Below the pieces are notes generated by a model, which was not told the DNA's origin, ran no database searches, and worked only from the letters and a program-made list of their open reading frames with translations. DNA of 38,311 nucleotides from JAMQKA01 sp043951865 (GTDB lineage: Bacteria; Bacteroidota; Rhodothermia; Balneolales; Balneolaceae): NCBI RefSeq assembly GCF_043951865.1, contig NZ_JBINJF010000035.1, positions 1 to 38,311 on the forward strand, read 5' to 3'. The translations under genes were made by a program, and so were the position numbers. This document shows, in pieces, positions 25,519 through 34,098 of this stretch. The stretch's first letter is position 1. Every line of letters begins with the position of its first letter.

Positions 25519-27591
25519 GTGTCTTCCAACCAACTTTTTGACGAAAAAAGCCCATATCTGCAACAACATGCCGACAACCCCGTTCACTGGTACCCCTGGG
25601 GAGAGGAGGCGTTCGAGGCGGCCAAGGACCGCGACAAGCCGATTTTCCTCTCCATCGGGTATGCCACCTGCCACTGGTGCCACGTGATGGCCCACGAATC
25701 GTTCGAAGACGAGGAAGTCGCCAACCTGATGAACGAGGCCTTCATCAACATCAAGGTTGACCGCGAAGAGCGGCCGGATATTGACAACACCTACATGACG
25801 GTTTGCCAGATGATGACCGGGAGCGGGGGCTGGCCGTTGACAATATTCATGACGCCGGAAAAACAACCGTTCTATGCCGGCACCTATATCCCCAAGCGCG
25901 GTCGGCAGGGGCGGCCCGGCATGGTTGACCTGATCCCCTGGATACGGGATTTATGGAAAAATGAGCGGGATAAAGTCTACCGCTCGGCCCGGGAAATTAA
26001 GGATGCATTTCAAAAATCGAATGTACAAACACCGGGTAAGGGACCCTCACAAGAGACCCTCAACAAGGCATTTCACCAGTTCAAACAGCAGTTTGACCGG
26101 CAACACGGCGGCTTCGGGCAGTCCCCGAAATTTCCCAGTCCGCATAATCTTATGTTCCTGCTCCGGTATTGGAAGCAAAGCGGCGACCAGCAGGCCCTTG
26201 TCATGGTTGAACAGACACTGGAGGCGATGCGGCGCGGCGGCGTTTACGACCACATAGGATATGGCTTTCATCGATACGCTACTGATGCACAGTGGCTCCT
26301 TCCACACTTCGAGAAAATGCTGTACGACCAGGCCCTGCTGATGATGGCCTACACCGAGGGCTGGCAGGCCACGGGCAACGGTCTCTTCAAGCAGACCGCA
26401 GATGAGATTGCCACCTACATAAGCCGTGATCTTCTTGATGAGAATGGCGCATTTTACTCGGCCGAGGATGCAGACAGCGAAGGTGAGGAGGGCAAATTCT
26501 ATGTATGGAGTACGCAGGAAATTCGGGATCTACTGCCAACCGCTGATGCCGAACTCTTCATCGAAGTATATAACCTCGAGGATCAGGGCAATTTCAAGGA
26601 GGAGGCCTCAGGTCAGAAAACCGGCAAAAATATTCCTCACCTGCAAAAATCTATTGAAGACCTCGCAGCGGAACGGGACATGACAGTGGAAGAACTAAAT
26701 AAGAAGCTGAACTCAATCCGTAAAAAGCTGTTTCAAGAACGGGAAAAGCGGGTCCGTCCTTTCCTCGATGACAAAATATTGACCGACTGGAACGGGCTGG
26801 CCATTGCGGCTCTCGCGAAAGCCGGTACCATTTTCCAGGAGCAAGAATATATTGAGCGGGCTGAACGGGCATTCGGTTTTATTTCCGCGAATCTACAAAA
26901 AGAGGATGGCACGCTCCTGCACCGCTACCGGGAGGGAGAGGCCGCGATTGACGGAAACGCCGATGATTATGCATTCCTGACCTGGGGATTGCTGGAACTC
27001 TATGAGGCTACCTTCGATACCGAATACCTGCAGGAGGCGCTCCGGCTTAACGATATTTTCATCGAACACTTCTGGGACCGGGAGAACGGCGGATTTTATT
27101 TTACATCGCACCAGAGCGAAGAGCTGCTGGGACGAAAAAAGGAGGTCTACGACGGGGCTATTCCCTCCGGGAATTCAGTAGCCATGCAAAACCTGGTGCG
27201 ACTGGGACGAATTACGGGCAACACCGGCTGGGAGGAAAAAGCGGAACAGATCGGGCAGCTATTTTCTGAACAACTTGAAAAAGCACCCACCGGCTTTGGA
27301 CAGATGCTGCAGGGCGTGGGGTTTGGGCTGGGCCCGAGCTACGAAATTGTCATAGCGGGCAGAAAGGATACCCCCGCAACCAGGCAACTCCGGGATGAGA
27401 TTTTTTCCCACTTCATCCCCTGCAAAGTAGTTATTCTTAACGAACCGGGTGACGAGACGATCCGTGAGCTTGCTCCATACACCCGTGACCAACCCATGAT
27501 TGAAGGCAAATCCGCGGTATACGTATGCCGGAATTACAGTTGCGAGCGGCCGGTAACCGAACCGGAGAAACTGGCCCAACAACTGTCCTGA
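25519..27591 (+). CDS. thioredoxin-fold DUF255 protein (YyaL/SPATA20 family)
   Basis: A 690-aa protein with an N-terminal thioredoxin-like DUF255 domain and a C-terminal alpha/alpha-barrel domain resembling N-acylglucosamine 2-epimerases. The start of the family pattern, SPYLQQHADNPVHWYPWGEEAF, appears within the first 40 residues, and the redox-type motif CHWC is at residues 51-54, followed by WPLTIFMTP. The barrel region includes HFEKMLYDQALL and YSAEDADSEGEEGKFYVW. The start is GTG at 25519, 3 bp after the mgsA stop. The biochemical role of this widespread family is not settled. Confidence 0.92.
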   Translation: MSSNQLFDEKSPYLQQHADNPVHWYPWGEEAFEAAKDRDKPIFLSIGYATCHWCHVMAHESFEDEEVANLMNEAFINIKVDREERPDIDNTYMTVCQMMTGSGGWPLTIFMTPEKQPFYAGTYIPKRGRQGRPGMVDLIPWIRDLWKNERDKVYRSAREIKDAFQKSNVQTPGKGPSQETLNKAFHQFKQQFDRQHGGFGQSPKFPSPHNLMFLLRYWKQSGDQQALVMVEQTLEAMRRGGVYDHIGYGFHRYATDAQWLLPHFEKMLYDQALLMMAYTEGWQATGNGLFKQTADEIATYISRDLLDENGAFYSAEDADSEGEEGKFYVWSTQEIRDLLPTADAELFIEVYNLEDQGNFKEEASGQKTGKNIPHLQKSIEDLAAERDMTVEELNKKLNSIRKKLFQEREKRVRPFLDDKILTDWNGLAIAALAKAGTIFQEQEYIERAERAFGFISANLQKEDGTLLHRYREGEAAIDGNADDYAFLTWGLLELYEATFDTEYLQEALRLNDIFIEHFWDRENGGFYFTSHQSEELLGRKKEVYDGAIPSGNSVAMQNLVRLGRITGNTGWEEKAEQIGQLFSEQLEKAPTGFGQMLQGVGFGLGPSYEIVIAGRKDTPATRQLRDEIFSHFIPCKVVILNEPGDETIRELAPYTRDQPMIEGKSAVYVCRNYSCERPVTEPEKLAQQLS

Positions 27592-27711
27592 TCCGGGCGG
27601 CATCTCCCATTCTCCTTCCGGGATGGAGGCCCATTTAAAGAGGTATAATCCGCATTTTTCACCAGGCAGTTGGTATGGAAAAGCCTTTTCAAATCATCTG
27701 CTGAGGATCTT

Positions 27712-28896
27712 CTACTCCCGCCTGAGCTCAATAATCGAAATATTGGGAGGGGCATTGTACCGCACCGGCGACAGGGTAAAGCCGAGACCGTTGTTTACAT
27801 TGATGAGCATCTCCCCTTCCTGGTATTGGCCCTGCACATACGGGGTTTCAAAGTCTGGTGCCGAAAACCTGGTGAAAAACAGCGGTACCCGTATCTGTCC
27901 CCCGTGGGTATGTCCGGCCAGCAGCAGATGGTACCCTGCAGCTTCACTCTCCCTGATAATCTCCTCTGACACCTGGTGTGTCAGCATCACCCGCAGTTCG
28001 GCCTCGGTGCTGTCCCGGGTTAACCTTCTAACTTCCTCAACAGGGGCCGTTCGGCTGTACACGTTGGTTATGCCAGAAAGCCTGACCCGGGCACGGCCGA
28101 CCTCCCGGTAGGCATTTTCCCCTTCCAGGACGCGTATCCCGCGCTCTCGCAAAGCGCCTGCAATTTCATCCGATCCCGCCCAGTAGTCATGGTCGCCAAT
28201 CACAAAATACACCCCGTGCGGAGCCTCCAGCCGGGCCAGCTCATCAGCCGCCATGGCAACATACTCGGTACCATACGAAATGAGATCCCCCGTAACGACC
28301 ACCAGGTCAGGATGTTCGGCATTAACCCGGTCTACATACGCTGCAACCTGCGGTTGGCCTGTGTACCGGTCGGCCTGAACATCCGTGATATGCGCAATTC
28401 TAAACCCCTCCAAATCCTCTGACAGCGTCTCTTCCGTGTACGTGATCGGTTCGACTTCGATATCCAGGGTGTCAGAATACATCTTGTACCCGGTATAAAC
28501 GAGAATCACAAGGAAAAACCCGACCACCAGGAATCCATATATCTGGTCCACAAATGGCGCATTTATGCCGTTCGCATTGGCGCTTATTTTGAGGATGTCG
28601 GAAGCCACAATCCAGGCCAAAACCTGGAAAGAGAATGCCAAACCGAACCAAAAATAGTAGATGATCGGTTTGGGATAGGTCAGTATATCGACATCTGCTC
28701 CTCCCAGGTATTGAAAAAAACCGCTCAGGGGAAACAGGTAGAATGTCAAAAAAAGAAGCACCACCAGCCAGGCCAGCGAGGAACCAGAAGTGGGGCTGAG
28801 ATATTCTACCGCGCGGATCATCCTCCAGCCGAGATACAGGTCAACGGCCGCCTTAATAGTTGCAGCAAGAAGCGTCATTTTTAATAACCAGGGCAC
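27712..28896 (-). CDS. membrane-anchored metallophosphoesterase
   Basis: Calcineurin-like phosphoesterase of 394 aa with four or five N-terminal membrane helices (about residues 1-145) and a C-terminal catalytic domain, similar in layout to YkuE/YaeI-type proteins. Metal-binding motifs appear in order: ITDVQAD (usually DLH), VVTGDLIS, IGDHDYW (usually GNHD), MLTHQ and GHTHGGQ. Two positions differ from the commonest form: Gln for His in the first motif and Asp for Asn in the third. They may alter activity, but such variants exist in the superfamily. The start is GTG at 28896, with an in-frame ATG at 28878 as alternative. It is convergent with the DUF255 gene and divergent from the sigma factor. 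Confidence 0.88.
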   Translation of the reverse strand: MPWLLKMTLLAATIKAAVDLYLGWRMIRAVEYLSPTSGSSLAWLVVLLFLTFYLFPLSGFFQYLGGADVDILTYPKPIIYYFWFGLAFSFQVLAWIVASDILKISANANGINAPFVDQIYGFLVVGFFLVILVYTGYKMYSDTLDIEVEPITYTEETLSEDLEGFRIAHITDVQADRYTGQPQVAAYVDRVNAEHPDLVVVTGDLISYGTEYVAMAADELARLEAPHGVYFVIGDHDYWAGSDEIAGALRERGIRVLEGENAYREVGRARVRLSGITNVYSRTAPVEEVRRLTRDSTEAELRVMLTHQVSEEIIRESEAAGYHLLLAGHTHGGQIRVPLFFTRFSAPDFETPYVQGQYQEGEMLINVNNGLGFTLSPVRYNAPPNISIIELRRE

Positions 28897-28994
28897 GATC
28901 GGTTCCTTTTACTTGATATTAATAAGCCAAACACTAATTTATTTTTTTGTACAGATCAAATTTCTTTTCTTGATTAAATCCAATGGTAAACCAC

Positions 28995-29027
28995 ATGCGT
29001 ATTCTATTACGGGAGCAGGCCACGTGA
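28995..29027 (+). other. possible 10-codon leader ORF before the sigma gene
   Basis: ATG at 28995 opens a ten-codon frame (MRILLREQAT) whose TGA overlaps the sigma factor start as GTGA. It could couple translation; chance is equally possible. Confidence 0.25.
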
Positions 29028-29644
29028 TCGTATTTAACTTCATAGCAGTACTGGGTGCATTTTCCCACAGAGATTCGGGTGACGAGCGGGCGCTTGTCAA
29101 GCGAATCAAGGGCGGCGACACCAAGGCCCTGGAGGAGCTCTACGAGCTTTACAAGTCGCTCCTGTTCGGCATGATTCTCTCGATCGTAAAAAAACGGGAA
29201 GAGGCCGAAGACCTGCTGCAGGAAGTGTTTATGAAAATATGGGAAAAAGCCCACACTTTTGATGAGGAACGCGGCAACGTGTACAGCTGGATCGTCACCA
29301 TAACCCGCAATAAATCGATTGACCGGATCCGCTCCAAAGGCTACAAGACCCAGCAAAAAACATCAACCAGTGTCAATGAACCTGCCCTCACCCTGGAAGG
29401 AGACAACTTTGATCCGCTGGAAACGACCATTTTCTCCGATCGGTCTGAACTCGTTAAAAGGGCCCTGGAAAAGATCCCCGAAGAACAACGTGAAGTGATC
29501 AAGGTGGCCTATTATGGGGGTATGACACAATCCGAAATTGCGGAACACCTGGACATCCCACTCGGCACCGTTAAAACCAGAACGCGTCAAGGTATGATTA
29601 AACTAAAAAATATTCTTGAAGATCATATTTCCATCGATGGGTGA
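29024..29644 (+). CDS. ECF-type RNA polymerase sigma factor
   Basis: Sigma-70 family, extracytoplasmic-function type, 206 aa from GTG 29024. Region 2 is visible as DLLQEVFMKIWEKAHTF with the promoter-melting helix WIVTITRNKSIDRIRSK. Region 4 is the helix-turn-helix MTQSEIAEHLDIPLGTVKTR. I chose GTG 29024 because GGGAG lies 8 bp upstream; the open frame extends to 28790, but those residues are unlike a sigma factor. The gene overlaps the anti-sigma start by 8 nt, and together they form a two-gene switch. The stimulus is unknown. Confidence 0.93.
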   Translation: MIVFNFIAVLGAFSHRDSGDERALVKRIKGGDTKALEELYELYKSLLFGMILSIVKKREEAEDLLQEVFMKIWEKAHTFDEERGNVYSWIVTITRNKSIDRIRSKGYKTQQKTSTSVNEPALTLEGDNFDPLETTIFSDRSELVKRALEKIPEEQREVIKVAYYGGMTQSEIAEHLDIPLGTVKTRTRQGMIKLKNILEDHISIDG

Positions 29645-30455
29645 CAACAGCACGCATAACAACCGCTTTGAGGAGCTCTGCGCCGGCTACGTACTGAATG
29701 CCCTGGAGCCGGCGGAACGCTCGGAGTTTGAGGAGATGCTGGCCTCGGCCGACCCCGGCCAGCGTAAATTCTACCGGGAGATGCGCTCTGCAGCCAACAA
29801 CCTGGCCTTCAATACGAATCGCGTGGAACCATCCCCTGCCGTCAAGCGAAACCTGCTGCAGGTGATCAACGAGGATATTGAAGAACAGGAATCCACCGAC
29901 CGGGAACCTGTTGACTGGCAAAAATTCGCAATTGCAGCCTCTTTTGCGCTGCTGCTGGTTACGTTGAGCCTGCTTTTCTACGCATTCAACCTCAACAGTG
30001 AACTGGAAACCCGCAACCAGCAATTGGCCCGGCAAGAGCAAACCATAACGCAGCTGGAGACCGAGATTGAACAAAAAAATGAGATGCTTTCTATCCTGGG
30101 AGCCCGCCAAATAGACATGGTGATAATGCAGGGGATGGAAGCCAGTCCACAAGGCTATGGAAAAGTGATCTGGGATGCAGAACAACAACAGGCGCTGCTG
30201 CAGGTCTCCAACCTCCCTCCCGTTCCGGCGGATAAGGAGTACCAGCTGTGGATTATCAGGGACAATACCCCGATCAGCGCCGGGCTGTTTGCCGTGAACG
30301 ACCCCAAAAAGGATGCATTTTTCAAGATTGAACAGATGGAACCTGCCGACAAACAGGCGACCAACGCATTCGCCGTCACCCTCGAACCCAGGGGAGGAAT
30401 GCCCAAACCGACCGGCGACATGTACCTGATGGGCAATATGGAAAACAATCGATAA
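29637..30455 (+). CDS. anti-sigma factor, RskA family
   Basis: Membrane protein of 272 aa that should hold the upstream sigma factor inactive. The cytoplasmic N-terminal part (FEELCAGYVLNALEPAERSE) is the anti-sigma helical region and lacks an HxxxCxxC zinc site. One membrane helix follows (FAIAASFALLLVTLSLLFYA, about residues 101-120), then a coiled coil (LETRNQQLARQEQTITQLE) and the extracytoplasmic RskA domain (LPPVPADKEYQLWII, then ISAGLFAV). The ATG at 29637 overlaps the sigma gene by 8 nt, which suggests coupled, roughly equimolar production. Release is likely by regulated proteolysis, as in the family. Confidence 0.92.
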   Translation: MGDNSTHNNRFEELCAGYVLNALEPAERSEFEEMLASADPGQRKFYREMRSAANNLAFNTNRVEPSPAVKRNLLQVINEDIEEQESTDREPVDWQKFAIAASFALLLVTLSLLFYAFNLNSELETRNQQLARQEQTITQLETEIEQKNEMLSILGARQIDMVIMQGMEASPQGYGKVIWDAEQQQALLQVSNLPPVPADKEYQLWIIRDNTPISAGLFAVNDPKKDAFFKIEQMEPADKQATNAFAVTLEPRGGMPKPTGDMYLMGNMENNR

Positions 30456-30596
30456 GAGCATTTTGAGAAAACCGGGGCGTGTTCCGGGGTCAACCCCTGA
30501 GCAAATTCGTAATTGCAGATGAAACCCCATAAATTGAGGATGTTGAATTCGGCAAAAACCAATACTTGGGCAACCCAACGGTTTTGCAACGGCCTC
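30454..30596 (+). repeat. MITE-like intergenic repeat, copy C
   Basis: It begins AAGAGCATTTTGAGAAAACC and ends GGTTTTGCAACGGCCTC. The reverse complement of the end, GAGGCCGTTGCAAAACC, matches the beginning at most positions. It fills the convergent gap between the anti-sigma and namZ genes. Its start touches the anti-sigma stop codon and its end touches the namZ stop codon. Confidence 0.55.
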
Positions 30597-31809
30597 AATA
30601 AATAAGATAGGGCATGCGAGTTTGCCGGAATCGCTTGATATCCTCATCCCAGCCAGCCTGAAACCTGGTCACTTCTCCGGAACCGGCCAGTTTATAGATA
30701 AAATCTGTCGTTTCGGCATTCGCCGTAGCTGCTGCCATTTCCTGCAGCAGATCCATACCAAATGCAACAGGATCAAAATCATAGCTTTTAATACTCAGTC
30801 GTACCCCCCTGCACTGCTCTCCCTCAAATTTTGGATTAACCGCCTTTCCGGGAATTGACTGCGGTGTGAACTGGATGCGCTTAATGTTGACTTGGGAATA
30901 CCGGTTGCGAAGGCGGGAAAGGGCTTTCTCATGAATCTGAGTCGTTGGAGAACCGATTGTCAAAAACGGGTGGTCGGTGCCCCGTCCTTCTGAAATATTG
31001 GTTCCCTCGAATAACACCGTTCCCAGGTACATGTAGGCATGTTCAAAAGCAGGCAGATTGGGAGAAGGGGCGTGCCAGCGCAGCCCGGTTTCCGGCCACT
31101 TCATGGATCGCTCCCAGTTTTCAGCGGGAATCACCCTGAGTGCAGGCTCCTCCTCAAACTCGATCCACCGCTCCCCTATCATCATCTTTGCAAGTTCGCC
31201 GAGGGTCATTCCGTGGGCCATCGGAATCGGGTAGGCTCCCACAAATGAGGTATATTGCTCCTCCAGGATCCAGCCGGCCATATATTCGCCCCCCGCGGGA
31301 TTGGGTCGGTCCAGTATCCACACCGGAAGGTCTGCGGCGGCCGCCGCTTCCAACACCAGGCCCAGCGTCACGTTGTAGGTATAAAAACGAGCGCCCACAT
31401 CCTGCATATCGAACAGTAAAAGATCGACCTTTTCCAGCATCTCCGGGGTCGGCTTTTTAGTCTCTCCATAGAGCGAATAGACCGGCAAGCCGGTCTCCTG
31501 GTCAATCCCGTTTTCAATGACTTCGCCGGCACCGGCCTCCCCGCGGAATCCGTGTTCAGGGGCGAACAGAGCAGTAACGTTTACCCCGAGCGTCACCAGG
31601 GTATCCAGCATGTGGGTATCCCCGATCCGTGCCGTGGGATTCATCACCAACCCGACCCGCTTGCCCGCAAGTTCATCCAGGTGCTTGTCCACCAGCACTT
31701 CGGCCCCCACCTTTACCTTGCCAGGATGATTACCTGCCTCCTGTTTCCCTGACGAATGGCAGGCCATCACCGACAGTAACAAAAAGAAAATTCCAAAACG
31801 TATGTTCAT
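30595..31809 (-). CDS. namZ: NamZ-type exo-beta-N-acetylmuramidase (DUF1343) lipoprotein
   Basis: A 404-aa DUF1343 protein. A signal peptide ends in a lipobox (LSVMAC), so the protein is probably a lipoprotein attached through its cysteine. Family hallmarks are GKRVGLVMNPTAR, LFAPEHGFRGEAGAG, the YSLYGETKKPTPEML loop, LLLFDMQDVGARFYTY and ILDRPNPAGG. NamZ of Bacillus subtilis removes terminal MurNAc from peptidoglycan fragments; the same role in wall recycling is likely here but is transferred by family. It is the only dedicated wall-degrading enzyme in the window besides the synthetic cluster. Confidence 0.92.
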   Translation of the reverse strand: MNIRFGIFFLLLSVMACHSSGKQEAGNHPGKVKVGAEVLVDKHLDELAGKRVGLVMNPTARIGDTHMLDTLVTLGVNVTALFAPEHGFRGEAGAGEVIENGIDQETGLPVYSLYGETKKPTPEMLEKVDLLLFDMQDVGARFYTYNVTLGLVLEAAAAADLPVWILDRPNPAGGEYMAGWILEEQYTSFVGAYPIPMAHGMTLGELAKMMIGERWIEFEEEPALRVIPAENWERSMKWPETGLRWHAPSPNLPAFEHAYMYLGTVLFEGTNISEGRGTDHPFLTIGSPTTQIHEKALSRLRNRYSQVNIKRIQFTPQSIPGKAVNPKFEGEQCRGVRLSIKSYDFDPVAFGMDLLQEMAAATANAETTDFIYKLAGSGEVTRFQAGWDEDIKRFRQTRMPYLIY

Positions 31810-31871
31810 GGTTCAATCAGTTATGTTGTGCCGTGCAGGCTGACAAATTTTTTCACAATATTTTAAATGTC

Positions 31872-31993
31872 AAAGGGACGTTTGCAGCACCTGCTATTTG
31901 TTGGGAGGTGGTTATACCACCGAACTTACTGATCTTTTAAACGCGAGTACAACTTCCCCCGAACGGTAATTCGTATGTTTTGCAGAGCCCTCT
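31872..31993 (+). repeat. MITE-like intergenic repeat, copy E
   Basis: The central block TTGTTGGGAGGTGGTTATAC and CACCG includes the perfect hairpin GGTGGT-TAT-ACCACC. The block aligns with copy F at 2300-2419. The right end TTTTGCAGAGCCCTCTG mirrors the left end AAAGGGACGTTTGCA. It occupies most of the 214-bp gap between namZ and the TauE gene, which holds no gene. Confidence 0.5.
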
Positions 31994-32023
31994 GAAAGGC
32001 TTAGCGAAACCCGGGTTCCCGGC

Positions 32024-32839
32024 TCAAAATACATCTGAAAGCAGCTTCACGACAATAATGAGCGCCAACAGGGCAAACCCGTATTGCAGGTATTGACGAT
32101 TGACTTTCAGGTTAATAAATGCACCGAGAAAACCACCGGTCAGTCCCCCGATAGAAAGCGGAAGCGCCGCCCCCAGGTCTACCACCCCAAGAGCGTAACC
32201 CGACAGGGAGGATCCGCCGGCCGGATAAAATGCCAGCTGCAGCCATCCTGACAAGGAGATAAAAACGATCGCCAGCGAAGAAACACTCACCGCCTTTTGA
32301 ATGGGAATCCGGTAATAGAGATTCATGATCGGCACCATAACGCTCCCCCCGCCTATCCCGGCAAGAGCCGCCACGAACCCACCCGCCCCGCCGGTGATTC
32401 CCGCCTCTTTCAACGTAATCAGGCAACGGGGCGCCCTGGCCTCACGAGCTGAATTTCTTCCTCTTTTAACAAACCGGTACGCGACATAGAGGAACAGCAG
32501 GCTAAAAAAGATGGCAAACACTTGTTCGGTATAAAATGCAGCGGTTGCCACCTGTTTGCCAGCCCACACGCCCGCTGCTCCCAGCAATCCCACGCGCAGC
32601 CCCTCATTCCCAAAAAAGTTATCCTGCCGGTACTGGCGAATCGAGCTCCCGGCAGCTGCAATAAATGTACAGAACAGCGAGGTGCCAATAGTCCACAACA
32701 CCAGTTGCGACATACCCGCCTCTTTAAACAGCAAGAACAGGATCGGGGTAAACAGCACGCCCCCGCCGATACCGAAAAGCCCGGCCAGCACGCCCGCCGC
32801 CAGGCCGATGAGCAGCAAAATGAGAAAAGAAAACTCCAT
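32024..32839 (-). CDS. TauE/SafE family membrane permease
   Basis: A 271-aa polytopic protein of the TauE/SafE (DUF81) family, putative exporters of sulfite or organosulfonates. The two half-repeats are evident: AGVLAGLFGIGGGVLFTPIL near the N-terminus and GAGGFVAALAGIGGGSVMVP in the second half, each with the GIGGG motif. About eight membrane helices are expected. The substrate cannot be told from the sequence, and neighbours (namZ on one side, a truncated phzF on the other) do not help. Confidence 0.93.
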   Translation of the reverse strand: MEFSFLILLLIGLAAGVLAGLFGIGGGVLFTPILFLLFKEAGMSQLVLWTIGTSLFCTFIAAAGSSIRQYRQDNFFGNEGLRVGLLGAAGVWAGKQVATAAFYTEQVFAIFFSLLFLYVAYRFVKRGRNSAREARAPRCLITLKEAGITGGAGGFVAALAGIGGGSVMVPIMNLYYRIPIQKAVSVSSLAIVFISLSGWLQLAFYPAGGSSLSGYALGVVDLGAALPLSIGGLTGGFLGAFINLKVNRQYLQYGFALLALIIVVKLLSDVF

Positions 32840-32893
32840 AGATCAAAGCTAAATGGTGATACTGTTTCTGTATTAAATTTCGAGTACCCAACT

Positions 32894-33076
32894 TTAAATA
32901 ATGTATTTCCAGGTAGAGGCCGATGGTTTTATATCGGTTTCCGAAAGGTTATTTTCCATGGCAATCTGCTGCATCAGTTCATCCGGGATCCATCTCTCCA
33001 GTGGACAGACCGCGGCCGGATTTCCCTCAAAGAGCGTGGCTGCGAATGCATCTACCTGGAAAAGATCAATTTTCAT
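32894..33076 (-). pseudogene. truncated phzF-like isomerase gene
   Basis: The first 47 codons are a clear PhzF-family N-terminus: MKIDLFQVDAFAATLFEG, NPAAVCPLE, then MENNLSET. Intact PhzF proteins have about 260-300 residues and continue with an AFF... segment. Here homology stops near 32936, a short unrelated tail follows, and a stop comes at 32894. The rest of the gene is not found between here and the TauE gene start (32839). The remnant is the product of a deletion at the edge of the accessory island. Confidence 0.8.
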
Positions 33077-33265
33077 ATTTCTGTCCTTTGGTTCACATTG
33101 GCAGTTCTGAATTACAAAATATTTCTGTGAATTCAAATTCAGTGATTCCGCCAAAAGACAGTTATATTTGCACATATTCAAAACGCAGTAATGAGTACAT
33201 AACCTGAGTTCGACGTAGTGATCTCAACCAAAATGCCTGTTTGTCTTGAAATGGCAAGAAAACAG

Positions 33266-33284
33266 TGAGGCTGTCCAAAAAGTC
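33266..33284 (+). repeat. left 19-bp terminal inverted repeat
   Basis: TGAGGCTGTCCAAAAAGTC, identical to the reverse complement of 34250-34268. Similarity ends sharply at both sides of the 19 bp. Confidence 0.8.
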
Positions 33285-33337
33285 TCGACAGATAGTTGCA
33301 TTCATTAATACTTTAGGTTTGTGGAAGAAATGGAAGA

Positions 33338-33451
33338 TCAATCCTCCTGTCCTCCTTCTCCAAGGAGGCACTCTTGGGTCTCAATCTCAGGATGCAATAA
33401 AGGCAATGTGTTGAAGTCCCTCTTGGAGAAGAGGGATTCAGGGAGATTGAC
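33338..33451 (+). repeat. palindromic repeat unit R1
   Basis: About 114 bp with imperfect inverted arms of about 37 bp. The left arm starts TCAATCCTCCTGTCCTCC and the right arm ends AGGGATTCAGGGAGATTGA. It is nearly identical to R3 over its full length, including the internal segment with GATGCAATAAAGGCAATGTG. It ends 20 bp before the DUF559 start codon. Confidence 0.8.
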
Positions 33452-33471
33452 AAAAAACAAAGTTCGTTAAG

Positions 33472-33834
33472 ATGACAAAGAGTAAATCACACTATAATAA
33501 AAAGCATAAGGAGCTAGCCAGAAGACTTCGGAAAGATGGTACTAAGGGAGAAGCTATTCTCTGGAACGAAGTCCTCCGGGCCAGCCAATTTCATGGCTAC
33601 CAATTTAACCGCCAGTTTTGCATTGATAATTATATCGTTGATTTTATTTCCAGAAAACTTAACCTGGTTATTGAACTAGATGGGTATTCCCATAAATTCA
33701 AATATGAGGACGACAAAGTACGGGATAAGCGATTAAAAGAGCTTGGATATACTGTACTCCGATTTTCAGAAGAGGAAGTACGCAATGATTTGGATAATGT
33801 TATACGGGTGTTGGAAAATTATCTGCCAGAATAA
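33472..33834 (+). CDS. DUF559 (Vsr-like) endonuclease-domain protein
   Basis: A 120-aa protein of the DUF559 family, a branch of the PD-(D/E)XK/Vsr-like endonuclease superfamily. Typical features are AKGEAILW-like KGEAILWNEVLR, FHGYQFNRQFCIDNYIVDF, the catalytic-type acidic pair in LVIELDGYSH, and the C-terminal LGYTVLRFSEEEV. The protein is complete. It is tightly enclosed by repeat units: R1 ends 20 bp before its start and R2 begins 8 bp after its stop. The base composition is AT-richer than the neighbouring core genes. A nuclease that acts on, or moves with, the flanking repeats is an inference; the biochemical role of the family is not established. Confidence 0.9.
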   Translation: MTKSKSHYNKKHKELARRLRKDGTKGEAILWNEVLRASQFHGYQFNRQFCIDNYIVDFISRKLNLVIELDGYSHKFKYEDDKVRDKRLKELGYTVLRFSEEEVRNDLDNVIRVLENYLPE

Positions 33835-33842
33835 TAATATGA

Positions 33843-33960
33843 TCAATCCTCCTGTCCTCCTTCTCCAAGGAGGAACTCAATGACAAGAAAATGGCTCTTA
33901 TTGTATGGAATGGGCACTTACAAAGTCCCTCTTGGAGAAGAGGGATTTAGGGAGATTGAT
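33843..33960 (+). repeat. palindromic repeat unit R2
   Basis: It has the same inverted arms as R1 and R3 (TCAATCCTCCTGTCCTCC at the left, GGGAGATTGA at the right) but a different internal segment of about 45 bp. It begins 8 bp after the DUF559 stop codon, so R1 and R2 bracket the gene. Confidence 0.75.
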
Positions 33961-34098
33961 AAACCACCTGATGGTTGAAAAGCTAATGAGGAATGGAAAA
34001 GAGAATGAATTCTGGAATGTGTAGTTTTAGGTATGGCCTGAGCGATGTTGATTAGGTGCTTAATAATAAATTTTAGCCGATATACTAAATCCACCAGG

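Noticed and set aside
28790..29023. N-terminal extension of the ECF sigma factor
   Set aside because: It would overlap the divergent phosphoesterase start and adds a hydrophobic stretch foreign to sigma factors. GTG 29024 has a Shine-Dalgarno.
29598..30647. 349-codon open frame on the minus strand opposite the anti-sigma gene
   Set aside because: The plus strand encodes a clear RskA-type protein overlapping the sigma gene. The opposite frame has no family features and runs into the repeat at 30454-30596.
33180..33265. Insertion sequence transposase remnant left of the 19-bp repeat
   Set aside because: No translated frame resembles a transposase, and the segment is too short to judge.
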